NCBI RefSeq assembly: GCF_012849095.1
Contig: NZ_CP051680.1
Coordinates: 5,115,501-5,179,500 of the forward strand
Direction: 5' to 3'
Length of the DNA: 64,000 bases
Source: Cohnella herbarum
GTDB lineage: Bacteria > Bacillota > Bacilli > Paenibacillales > Paenibacillaceae
Part shown: positions 24,995 to 33,651 of the stretch, in pieces
Layout: every line of letters begins with the position of its first letter
Position numbering within the stretch: the stretch's first letter is position 1
The notes under the pieces: generated by a model
Database searches by the model: none
Told to the model about the DNA's origin: nothing
The model's input: the letters and a program-made list of their open reading frames with translations, nothing else
Program-made: the position numbers and the translations under genes

Positions 24995-27900
24995 ATGATG
25001 AAAACAAGTAAAATATGGATAATTTCAGCGCTGTTCTTGGCAGCGTTAATGGGATTCCGTTTGGTGTGGCTGCAATATAACTCGGCTTCCCATTCTCCGG
25101 TTGCGATTGAGGGCGTATTGGACTTGCGGGGCTGGGATTCTCTGACCGATCATTCCCTTCCGCTAGACGGGGAATGGGAGTTCTACCCCGGTAAGCTCTT
25201 TTATCCGGATGGACGATCTTCGTCCGATACGCTTTCTCCGAGCGGATGGATTCAGGTTCCGAGCAGTTGGACGTTCGATGATCGGCCCTACGGCAACGAT
25301 AAATACGGCTTCGGCACTTATCGTTTAACGATTCTCGTGGATCCCGACAAAGAAAATTCCTACGGCATCCGCGTACCGACCAGTATGAGCTCATCGGAAG
25401 TATATATCAACGAACGGTCCATCGGCCGTTCCGGACAACCTGCCGCGAGCAAAGAGAACTATATGCCGTTAGACGTTCCTTATACGGCGTACTTTACTTT
25501 GAAGGACGAGAGCAAGATCGAACTCGTCATCCAAGTCGCGAATTTCGATAACCCCCGCAATGGAGGAATCTTGCGTTCGATTCATTTCGGACCGGAAAAC
25601 ACACTTAGAGCCGACTTGGGCTTTTCCAGAGATATGGTTTGGGTAGCTTGCGTCGCTTATGCGATTCACGTTCTGTACGGCTTTATCTTATATTTGGTGG
25701 GAGGCCGGGACAAGAAACTTATTTATTTCTCCCTTATGATCGCATGCATTATTCTCGCGACGCTGATGGACGGCGATAGATTATTGTATACATGGGTTCC
25801 TTTCACGTTAGAGTGGGGGCTGAAGTTCATTTATCTCGCTCTCCTATTAGGAGGATACCTGCTGCATCAGTTAATCAAAGATAAGTTGCCGATATGGCTG
25901 CGGCGCCGCCTTTCTCTGGCATATGAGCTAGTATGCGGCATAGCGTTTTTATCCGTATTAGTCTTGCCGTTACCCGCGGTACTGTCATTGGAAGGCTTGT
26001 ATTTCATTCTCATGTTCATCCCGTGCCTTGGGATGCCGGTCATGCTGTACAGATCGACGTCCAGAATAGACAAGAACAACATTTTCTTGCTCTTGGCTGC
26101 CATCGCGGCGATCAACAGCTTAATATGGCTTTTCATTCTCAATACGTTCCGCATCGAGATGATCTCCTATCCTTTCGATCTCATCATCGCGATGATTTGT
26201 TTTTCGGCATTCTGGTTCAAGCGCTTCTTCCGATTATCGGAGCAATCTCATCGATTGGCAGATACGCTTCGGCAGGCGGACAAGCAAAAAGACGATTTCC
26301 TGTCTACCGTCGCCCATGAATTGCGTAATCCTCTGCACGGCATGATTAACATTTCGCAATCGGTATCGGAGAGAGAGTTAGGCAAGATTGACGGGAAAAG
26401 CGCCAACGACCTGAAGATGCTCGTCCAAGTCGGGCGGCGAATGTCGTATATCTTGAACGATCTGCTGGATATGGCCCGATTGAAGGAAAACCGGATCAGC
26501 CTCAATCTCATCGGCGCATCCGCGCATGGCATAACATCAAGCGTCATCGATACGCTTCGCTTTATGACGGAAGGCAAACAGATCCGCCTGATTAACCGGA
26601 TACCGGGCGACTTCCCTCTTGTTCACGCCGACGAGAACAGACTGAATCAAATCCTGTTCAATCTCTTGCACAACGCCGTGAAATACTCGAATGCCGGCGA
26701 GGTAACGGTAGATGCGAAAGTTTTGGATGGATGGGCTTGCGTATCCGTTGCGGATACGGGCATCGGAATGGATGCGGAGATGCTGGGCAGAGTATTCGAG
26801 CCTTACGAGCAAGCCTCGTCGGACGGGGCTGCGCTAAGGGCGGATTCGGACTGGGGCTGAGCATATGCAAACAATTAGTCGAATTGCATGGGGGAACTCT
26901 GACGGTCCGCTCCAACCCGAATGAAGGCTCCGTATTCTCATTTACATTAAGACTCGCCGAAGGGGGCGCCGAACCCTCGGCGACATCTCTAATAGCGGCG
27001 ACCGCTATCTCGTCTGAAGGCGACAATACGGGCGACAACCTGACGGAACCTTATTCCGAACAGATTCATAACCCGCCTCCCGACCGAATTCGATTGCTGG
27101 CCGTCGATGACGATCCCGTTAACCTGAATGTTCTCAGAACGATTTTCGCGGACGAGATCTATGAAGTCGTTCCGGCGATCAACGGCCAAGAAGCTCTTAC
27201 GCTATTGGAAACCGACGATTGGGATTTGGTCATTTCCGATGTTACCATGCCGATCATGTCCGGGTACGAACTGACCGCGCGAATTCGCGAGCGGTTTTCC
27301 ATCTCGGAGCTCCCCGTGCTGCTCTTGACGGCGAGCAATCAGGATAAGGACATCGAGGCCGGGTTTCTGTCCGGCGCCAACGACTACGTCACCAAGCCGG
27401 TGAATGCGACCGAGCTTAGGATCAGGGTCAGAGCGTTAACGAATCTGAGGAAATCGGTGAACGAACGATTACGGATGGAAGCGGCATTGCTGCAAGCTCA
27501 GATCAAGCCCCATTTTATGATCAATACGTTTAATGCGGTATCCGCTCTTAGCAAGATCGACACGAACAAAATGGATATTCTCGTCGAGGAACTAACCCAT
27601 TATTACAGGCTTGGCATCGATTTTCGGAATTCCGACCGAGCGGTACCTCTTGATCGAGAACTTAAGCTCATCCGTTCTTACTTGTATATCCAAAAAGAGC
27701 GCTTCGAGGAAAGACTTCAGGCCGTTTGGGAAGTCGATGCCGGCGTGGATGGCGTGAACGTCTTCATTCCTCCGTTAACGATTCAGCCTCTTGTCGATAA
27801 TGCCGTTACGCATGGCCTATTAAAGAGGAACGCGGGCGGGGAAGTCCGAATTCGAATTACCGATCTCGGCGGGGAAGTCGAGATTCGCATCTCCGATAAC

Positions 27901-28089
27901 GGCGTAGGAATCGATGAAGGAACGCTCGAGCATATCTTGGACAGACGGACGACCGGGCGTTCCGGAATCGGACTGCTGAATACCGATCGGCGATTAAAAC
28001 AGTTTGGCGGCAGCGGCCTGAAAGTCGAGAGTCGATTGGGTTTCGGAACCTCGGTCTCGTTCACCGTTGCTAAGCTATACAAACCGTAG
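24995..28089 (+). pseudogene. Hybrid sensor histidine kinase (7TM-DISM, HisKA, REC, LytS-like kinase), single-base frameshift
   Basis: The domains in order are: a signal/membrane segment (MKTSKIWIISALFLAAL), a DISMED2-like extracellular beta domain, seven membrane segments, HisKA (FLSTVAHELRNPLHGM, His near 26314), HATPase ([26 protein letters not shown]), a receiver ([35 protein letters not shown]) and a second LytS-like kinase ([49 protein letters not shown]). The first frame runs into [17 protein letters not shown] and stops at 26860; the -1 frame supplies [20 protein letters not shown]. The switch falls at 26834-26842, where adding one A to CTAAGGG would restore [10 protein letters not shown]. 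Without it the product lacks the glycine box of the HATPase and all later domains. Causes: true mutation or sequencing error; no slippery site is visible. It is divergent from the MerR operon, with an acetyltransferase 13 bp behind. Confidence 0.8.
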
Positions 28090-28102
28090 AGGAGCCGGAG
28101 AT

Positions 28103-29086
28103 ATGAATTATTCGATTCGCAAGCTGCGTCACCCGGATGACTATGCCGCCGTGGCACCGCTACTCAATCTGGTTTGGTCGGAGCCTACGACAGCCGATCA
28201 GCTCCGGGCAGACGAGGAAAAAATTCCTCCAGGCCAATTGCATTACGACGAAGAAGGCAAGCTAATGGGATGGGATCGTCCAAAATGGGTCGCCGAAGAC
28301 GAGCATGGCCAAGTGGTAGCCTACGCGATCGCATGGAGAGCGCCTTGGACGGAAGCCGGGACCTTGATTCATAATCTTGTCGTACAGCCGGAGCTCCGAG
28401 GCATTGGAATAGGCCAGGCATTATATGCCGTGCTGCTGGAATGGGCGATGGAAGTCAAAGCCTCGCGTCTCATCGAGCACATGCGGGAATCGGATGAACC
28501 GTCGATCGCTTTTGCGGAGCACCGCGGCTACGTCAAGGAACGCCATACCTTCGAATCCGTGCTGGATTTGGGATCGTTTAAATTCGACGAGAAACTAAGC
28601 GCCTCTATTGCCGAAGCGGAGCGCAGCGGCATACGTTTCGTTACGTTGTCGGAGGAGCCCGGCGAAGAAAACGAGAGAAAACTCCATGAGTTATATAAAG
28701 TCACTCACTTCGATATCCCGGGCCACACCGGAGATTACCCTTGGTTCGAGGAATGGAGAAAATGGAGCCTCGATCAGCCGGGCTTCCGTCCCGAGTGGAT
28801 CCATATCGCCAAAGACGGAGACCGTTACATAGGTGTCGTCACCTTGCTGCATAACGAGCAAACGCAAGCCATGTATCATGATTACACCGGGGTTTTGCTG
28901 GAATATCGCGGACGTCGGATCGCTCTCGCCTTGAAGTTGCTCGGAATACGATCCGCGCTTGCGAGCGGAGCCCCGTATATGAAAACGCACAACGACTCGA
29001 TGAACGTCCCGATGCTGCGGATCAACCGCGATTTACTCGGATTCCGGGCGGAGCCGGGAAATTATAAAATGGTTCGCGAGCTTTAG
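28103..29086 (+). CDS. GNAT-family N-acetyltransferase with two GNAT domains
   Basis: 327 residues, twice the usual size. The first domain has the acetyl-CoA site in LIHNLVVQPELRGIGIGQALYAVLLEWAM (residues 85-115); the second has a degenerate form, YTGVLLEYRGRRIALALKLLGI (residues 260-285). The architecture resembles tandem GNATs such as the mycothiol synthase-like group, but there is no proof of substrate. Its start follows AGAGGAG by eight bases and lies 13 bp behind the broken kinase gene, so it was probably co-transcribed with it. Confidence 0.85.
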   Translation: MNYSIRKLRHPDDYAAVAPLLNLVWSEPTTADQLRADEEKIPPGQLHYDEEGKLMGWDRPKWVAEDEHGQVVAYAIAWRAPWTEAGTLIHNLVVQPELRGIGIGQALYAVLLEWAMEVKASRLIEHMRESDEPSIAFAEHRGYVKERHTFESVLDLGSFKFDEKLSASIAEAERSGIRFVTLSEEPGEENERKLHELYKVTHFDIPGHTGDYPWFEEWRKWSLDQPGFRPEWIHIAKDGDRYIGVVTLLHNEQTQAMYHDYTGVLLEYRGRRIALALKLLGIRSALASGAPYMKTHNDSMNVPMLRINRDLLGFRAEPGNYKMVREL

Positions 29087-29110
29087 GGGCTCTTCACATC
29101 AAGCTCGACA

Positions 29111-29134
29111 AAAGGCACCCTCCCGGGTGCCTTC
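29111..29134 (+). terminator. Possible terminator after tandem GNAT gene
   Basis: AAGGCACCC and GGGTGCCTT form a perfect 9-bp stem with a very short loop, 25 bp behind the stop. No T-run follows, so it may stabilise a 3' end and not terminate by itself. The rest of 29135-29360 holds nothing I can support. Confidence 0.5.
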
Positions 29135-29367
29135 GTCATGGTTTCGCCGTTATTCCAGATTAGAATGCCTGCCTGCCGTCCGATCGAGGATATGCATCAT
29201 TCGGTCGCTCAACCGGCTGATGGAAATTCAATGGATTTATAGTTTCTGCTTAGGTCACCCTAACGGTGAAATAACGGATTCTCTGTCCGCAGACCCCCTA
29301 TTGGAAGCAGATTTCTACCACATTTCCTAACATGCATATAGATACTAACTTACTTTTAGGTAGCAAC

Positions 29368-29396
29368 TTGCGATTAGTTGAATTATCCTTAATAAT
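29368..29396 (+). promoter_or_regulatory. Candidate sigma-A promoter of SDR/NamA operon
   Basis: TTGCGA, 17-bp spacer, AATAAT, about 75 bp before the SDR start codon. The only reasonable promoter seen in the 385-bp gap 29087-29471. Confidence 0.4.
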
Positions 29397-29471
29397 AGTG
29401 GGACAACCTACGGTTGCAACGAAGACACCTTAGGGTCGTTTTCATGAATAGAGAAATAAGGAGAGATTGAC

Positions 29472-30191
29472 ATGACCTTACACAATAGTACTGCGATCAT
29501 TACGGGAGCCGGAAAAGGAATCGGTAAAGCGACTGCCATTGCCTTGGCCAAAGAGGGCGTTAATCTCGGATTGCTTGCACGGAGCCGTTCCGACCTCGAA
29601 TCCCTTCAACAACAATTGACAAGCTCCTACGGCATCAAGGTAAGCATCGCCCCTGCCGATATTTCGAACAGATCGGAAGCGGAAGGCGCAGTGAAAAAGC
29701 TAATCGGCGAATTGGGCTCCCTTGATATTGTGATCAATAATGCCGGAACCGCTCAGTTCGGCACGGTGGCCGATATGGATCCGGATCACTGGGAACAAAT
29801 CATTCAAACCAACCTGATGGGCACTTATTACGTAACTCGCGCCGCGCTGCCAACCCTCTTGAATCAGAAGAGCGGAAGTATCATTAACATCGCCTCGACG
29901 GCAGGAGAACGAGGCTTTGCCACCGGCTCCGCCTATTGCGCCTCGAAGTTCGCCGTTATCGGACTAACGGAATCGCTTATGCAGGAGGTTCGCAAGTCGA
30001 ACATCCGCGTCACCGCGCTTACGCCGTCTACCGTGAATACGGAATTAGCCGTCAAAACCGGACTGCCTATCGGCGACGAGGATCGAATGATGCAAGCGGA
30101 AGACGTAGCCGAGCTCATCTTGGCCGCATTGAAATTACCGCAACGCGTTTTCCTGAAAACGGCCGGAATCTGGACAACGAACCCGCAATAA
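29472..30191 (+). CDS. Short-chain dehydrogenase/reductase, FabG-like
   Basis: 239 residues. Classical SDR motifs: TGAGKGIGKATA cofactor loop, NNAG at residue 87-90, catalytic Ser in IINIASTAGE and YCASK with the Tyr and Lys. The Arg in LLARSRSDL after the second strand suggests NADPH. It belongs to the 3-oxoacyl-reductase-like group of SDRs with broad ketone substrates. AAGGAGAG precedes the ATG. A flavin-dependent ene-reductase follows 44 bp later, so both may act on unsaturated carbonyl compounds. Confidence 0.88.
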   Translation: MTLHNSTAIITGAGKGIGKATAIALAKEGVNLGLLARSRSDLESLQQQLTSSYGIKVSIAPADISNRSEAEGAVKKLIGELGSLDIVINNAGTAQFGTVADMDPDHWEQIIQTNLMGTYYVTRAALPTLLNQKSGSIINIASTAGERGFATGSAYCASKFAVIGLTESLMQEVRKSNIRVTALTPSTVNTELAVKTGLPIGDEDRMMQAEDVAELILAALKLPQRVFLKTAGIWTTNPQ

Positions 30192-30235
30192 CCATGAGCT
30201 AAAGCTAAAAAATACCTTCTACAGAGGTGATGACT

Positions 30236-31264
30236 ATGCGTCAGAAATTGTTCTCTTCGTATGATCTGAAGGGCTTGCACCTCAGTAATCGCGTCGTCAT
30301 GGCGCCCATGTGCCAGTATTCCGTCAAGGCCAAGGACGGAAAGCCGAACGAATGGCATTATGTTCACTATCTCAGCCGCGCGATTGGCGGAACAGGACTC
30401 ATTATCATGGAGATGACGGATGTGGATCCCGATGGCCGAATTACGGATTTCGACCTAGGCTTGTGGTCGGATGAGCAGATTCCGGCATTCGCCCGAATCA
30501 TCGACGGCGTCCACTCGCATAACGGCAAAATCGGGGTTCAAATCGCTCATGCCGGACGCAAAGCGGAAGACGCGGCCATACCCGTTGCCCCATCCGCGAT
30601 CCCATTCCCAGGCTCCACGTACAAAATGCCGCGCGCCCTTACGACCGAAGAAGTTCGGAACGTCGTCCAACAATTCGCCGAGGCGGCTCGCCGTGCCGTC
30701 GAGGCCGGCGTAGATACGATCGAGCTTCATGGAGCTCACGGCTACTTAATCCATCAATTCCAATCGCCGCTAACCAACCAAAGAGACGATATCTACGGCC
30801 AAGATTTTGCCCGCTTCGGCGTAGAAGTCATTCAAGCCGTCAAAAAAGCAATGCCGGCGGATATGCCGCTCCTCTTCCGCATCTCCGCGGTCGAATATGC
30901 CGATGGCGGATACGATATCGATCATGCCATCGAGTTATCCAAAGCCTACCATGCCGCAGGCGTGGATGCGTTCCACGTTAGTTCAGGCGGGGAAGGACCC
31001 GCCGGAGAGAGGAAGCCGGGCAACTACCCGGGTTATCAAGTCCCGTTCGCGCGCGAAATCCGCGCAGCGGTCAATGTACCCGTCATCGCGGTCGGGATGC
31101 TCGAGGATCCGGCGCTTGCGGAATCCGTTATCGGCAGCGAAGATGCAGACTTCGTCGCGATTGCCCGGGGTTTGCTACGCGATCCGTATTGGGCTACTCA
31201 TGCGGCCATTGCGCTTCGCAATGAACCGGACCGCATTCCGGTCCAATACAAACGCGCTTATTGA
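30236..31264 (+). CDS. namA: NADPH dehydrogenase NamA/YqjM, old yellow enzyme family
   Basis: 342 residues, near the usual 338. The N-terminus KLFSSYDLKGLHLSNRVVMAPMCQYS contains the Cys of the YqjM class, and the substrate-binding His pair appears in ELHGAHGYLIHQFQSPLTNQRDDIYG. Also seen: AHAGRKA and the C-terminal DFVAIARGLLRDPYW. It should reduce alpha,beta-unsaturated carbonyls with NADPH and FMN, often under electrophile or oxidative stress. A GTG nine bases upstream is in frame, but the ATG chosen has the better ribosome-binding-site spacing (AGAGG, eight bases). Confidence 0.93.
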   Translation: MRQKLFSSYDLKGLHLSNRVVMAPMCQYSVKAKDGKPNEWHYVHYLSRAIGGTGLIIMEMTDVDPDGRITDFDLGLWSDEQIPAFARIIDGVHSHNGKIGVQIAHAGRKAEDAAIPVAPSAIPFPGSTYKMPRALTTEEVRNVVQQFAEAARRAVEAGVDTIELHGAHGYLIHQFQSPLTNQRDDIYGQDFARFGVEVIQAVKKAMPADMPLLFRISAVEYADGGYDIDHAIELSKAYHAAGVDAFHVSSGGEGPAGERKPGNYPGYQVPFAREIRAAVNVPVIAVGMLEDPALAESVIGSEDADFVAIARGLLRDPYWATHAAIALRNEPDRIPVQYKRAY

Positions 31265-31281
31265 ATGACTCGCAAAATAAC

Positions 31282-31324
31282 CAAAAGACCGTTTAATGCC
31301 TATCGCAGGCTTAAACGGTCTTTT
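31282..31324 (+). terminator. Intrinsic terminator
   Basis: AAAAGACCGTTTAA pairs with TTAAACGGTCTTTT around a small inner repeat; T-run present. It closes the SDR/namA operon. Confidence 0.9.
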
Positions 31325-31488
31325 CGTAGTTCATCCCGTTGGAGTCGATGACCATGAGGAGGGCGATCCACTATAATAGAAAATAACGTGTCATATCTTA
31401 TGATGGAGAGGAACGTACGATCTACGGGTCGGGAAAAATCCTCTACGATTCGGTCGCCTGACCAGGAATGTTCGTCTATCCCAAGGCA

Positions 31489-31676
31489 CTAAGTGTATAA
31501 GATACACTTAGATTCCTCGAAACTCTGCACCTTCAACATCTAAGTGGAAAATATACAACTAATTGGCGGTTCATAGTCTCAATTCGAGCAAAACGTTCAA
31601 ACTAGTTGCATATTTTACATCTCGTTCATTATTCGAGTAGAACTCACCAACACCTAAGTGTAACTTTTACACTTAA
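31489..31676. repeat. Cluster of four imperfect AT-rich palindromes in a 477-bp gap
   Basis: Four related dyads occur at about 50-60 bp spacing: 31489-31511 (CTAAGTGTAT and its perfect complement ATACACTTAG around 3 bp), 31540-31562, 31602-31626 and 31654-31676 (AAGTGTAA around CTT with TTACACTT). Half sites follow CTA(A/G)(T/G)TG(T/G)A. An ATTCGAG word also recurs between units (31582, 31632). No gene is seen in 31325-31741. It could be an intergenic repeat family or a multi-site operator for the convergent DMT gene or a small RNA; it is not a CRISPR. Confidence 0.65.
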
Positions 31677-31741
31677 ATGTTAGTGAGTGCGGTCGCTTCC
31701 ATTTTTTACTTTGGAATTCAGGACGAAGGCCGCTTCAACCG

Positions 31742-32641
31742 CTACTTGGAATGCACGTACGCGGAAGGCTTCTTGACGTTTCGCCGCGGCATCGGAAAGT
31801 TCAACATTAAGATCCCTGCCACGAAGATTAACGTACCGCCGATAATGTAGATAGTGATAGGGTCTCGGAAAAACAAATAAGACCATAATATCGTAAAAAG
31901 GACGGTACAGTTGCCGACAATCGCCACGACCGCTAAGGGCACCCGCTTGATCGCTTCCGCGAACCAGAAAAAGCTAAGGCCCGTAATGACGCCAAGCAGC
32001 ACCAGAGCCCCCCACGCCCACACCGTTATCGGGCCGATAAATCCATGAGATTGGATCGGAATCGGAACGACGACGATTAATGTACTCATTAAGAAGACGG
32101 ATAAGTTCATGTTGCCGTTGTCCATCGTCTTAAGGAGCATCCGCTGGCTTAATACGTGTACGGCAGCGCCGATACCCGCAAGCGTGAACAACAGCGTCGT
32201 CAGGCCGCCGCCTTGCGCAAGCTCGTTAAGCGGCGTACCGTTCCAACCGACAACGATAACTCCGGCAACGCAGAATGCGGCGGCCATCCAACCGCGGGTC
32301 GATATTTTCTCCTTAAACAACAGGCCAGCCGCAAGCATAAGAACGACGGTCTGAACAGGTTGAACGAGAATGTTGCCGTAGGAGTATCCGATTTTTAACG
32401 CTATGTTCTCCGCCACATAGTTAGCCGCTTTCCCGATCGCGCCTATCCATATCCATTTCATCCCCAAACGGATCTGAACTTTACCATCGCGGATAAACAA
32501 ATAGATGACCAGACAGATGACGCCGAAAAAGAAACGAGCGAACGAAATGATGGAGCTGTCCACCATCGTCGACGCGGTTTTGACAAGTACCCCGACAAAG
32601 CTCCATGCCAACGTCGCTAGCAGGAGCAGAATATAACTCAA
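31742..32641 (-). CDS. EamA/DMT-superfamily transporter
   Basis: 299 residues, ten hydrophobic segments in two repeated EamA halves (first LLLLATLAWSFVGVLVKTAS, second GIGAAVHVLSQRMLLKTMD), followed by a basic C-terminal tail (NFPMPRRNVKKPSAYVHSK) on the cytoplasmic side. Such proteins export amino acids, metabolites or drugs; the substrate cannot be inferred. Translation seems to begin at TTG, nine bases behind GAAGG. The gene follows the epimerase by 24 bp on the same strand and is likely co-transcribed with it. Confidence 0.87.
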   Translation of the reverse strand: MSYILLLLATLAWSFVGVLVKTASTMVDSSIISFARFFFGVICLVIYLFIRDGKVQIRLGMKWIWIGAIGKAANYVAENIALKIGYSYGNILVQPVQTVVLMLAAGLLFKEKISTRGWMAAAFCVAGVIVVGWNGTPLNELAQGGGLTTLLFTLAGIGAAVHVLSQRMLLKTMDNGNMNLSVFLMSTLIVVVPIPIQSHGFIGPITVWAWGALVLLGVITGLSFFWFAEAIKRVPLAVVAIVGNCTVLFTILWSYLFFRDPITIYIIGGTLIFVAGILMLNFPMPRRNVKKPSAYVHSK

Positions 32642-32665
32642 GAAGGTACACCTTCTTCGCTTCGA

Positions 32666-33526
32666 TTAATTACCGAGCTGCTCGCGCCACTTGTATTTCG
32701 GTTCCCAGCCGAGCAGCTTCATTGCTTTCTCGCTATTGAGCAACGCTTCATGCCCCTCGAGCGGTGCGCGGAAATCGGTCACTTCCGGATACCGCGCGGC
32801 CATCAGCTCGCGGCTTGGAACGGCCATGCTGGTCTCGTTCGATCCGAGATTCAGCGCAACGGAGCCGAGTCCTTCCGCTTCAATCGCAAGACGGCACGCT
32901 TCGGCCGCGTCGCGAGTATCGATGTAGCTCCACAGAATCCGTTCGCGCTCCTCCGGGTTATTGATCCACGACGGGAATCGTTCGTACCACTCCGGCGGAA
33001 TCACGTTGCCTAGACGCAGCGACACGATTTGAATGCCTGATCTGCGGTAGAACATATCCGCGGTCAACTCGCCCACGACCTTGGACAAACCGTAGCTGTC
33101 CTGCGGCAGTTGCGGATGCGCTTCATCCATCGGGACGTATTGCGGACCGAACGGATGGACAGCGAAGCAAATCCCGTACGAGGATTCGCTGGAGGCGATA
33201 ACCGCTTTCTTGATCCCGAGTCCCGAAGCCGCTTCCAAAACATGATAAGTTGACATTACGTTGTTGCGGAAAGTCACTTCCGGCGGCACCATACCCGCTC
33301 TCGGAATCGCAGCCATGTGTACGACGGCATCCGCACCCGCCAGCGCGCCGTAAGTTTGACCCAAATCTTCAAGATCCACGATAAGCGTAGGGCACAACGG
33401 CTCCTCCGGTTGGCGCGTATCGACGTTTAGCACCTCATACCCATGTTCGACCAAATGCTTGACGACCCAGCGGCCCAACATCCCGCTACCGCCGGTTACG
33501 ACTACTTTCTTTGCTTTATTAGTCAT
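32666..33526 (-). CDS. NAD-dependent epimerase/dehydratase, extended SDR
   Basis: 286 residues. An extended SDR: VVVTGGSGMLGRWVVKHLVEHGYEV (NAD-binding, TGGxGxxG), NVDTRQ, HMAAIPRAG, and the YGLSK pair (Tyr, Lys). It resembles UDP-sugar epimerases but is shorter, as in uronate dehydrogenase-like members that work on free sugar acids. GGGAGG lies 11 bases before the ATG. It precedes the DMT transporter in an operon of two. Substrate unresolved. Confidence 0.87.
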   Translation of the reverse strand: MTNKAKKVVVTGGSGMLGRWVVKHLVEHGYEVLNVDTRQPEEPLCPTLIVDLEDLGQTYGALAGADAVVHMAAIPRAGMVPPEVTFRNNVMSTYHVLEAASGLGIKKAVIASSESSYGICFAVHPFGPQYVPMDEAHPQLPQDSYGLSKVVGELTADMFYRRSGIQIVSLRLGNVIPPEWYERFPSWINNPEERERILWSYIDTRDAAEACRLAIEAEGLGSVALNLGSNETSMAVPSRELMAARYPEVTDFRAPLEGHEALLNSEKAMKLLGWEPKYKWREQLGN

Positions 33527-33651
33527 CGAAATCTTAACCTCCCTATCTTGGATGCTCGAACGAACGACAGGTATAGATTAGCAGACTTCGTTTATTCGGT
33601 AAACAATCAAATCGGTTCGTCCCTTCGCCGCTGCGGATTTCCCTAGAACGT

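Noticed and set aside
26830..26845. Programmed -1 frameshifting in the hybrid kinase
   Set aside because: No X-XXY-YYZ slippery heptamer and no clear downstream pseudoknot; a one-base deletion is simpler.
29127..29330. 67-codon frame in the gap before the SDR gene
   Set aside because: No ribosome-binding site, begins inside a hairpin and has no recognisable protein character.
31489..31676. CRISPR array
   Set aside because: The units are imperfect palindromes of variable sequence and spacing, only four, with no identical direct repeats and no cas genes.
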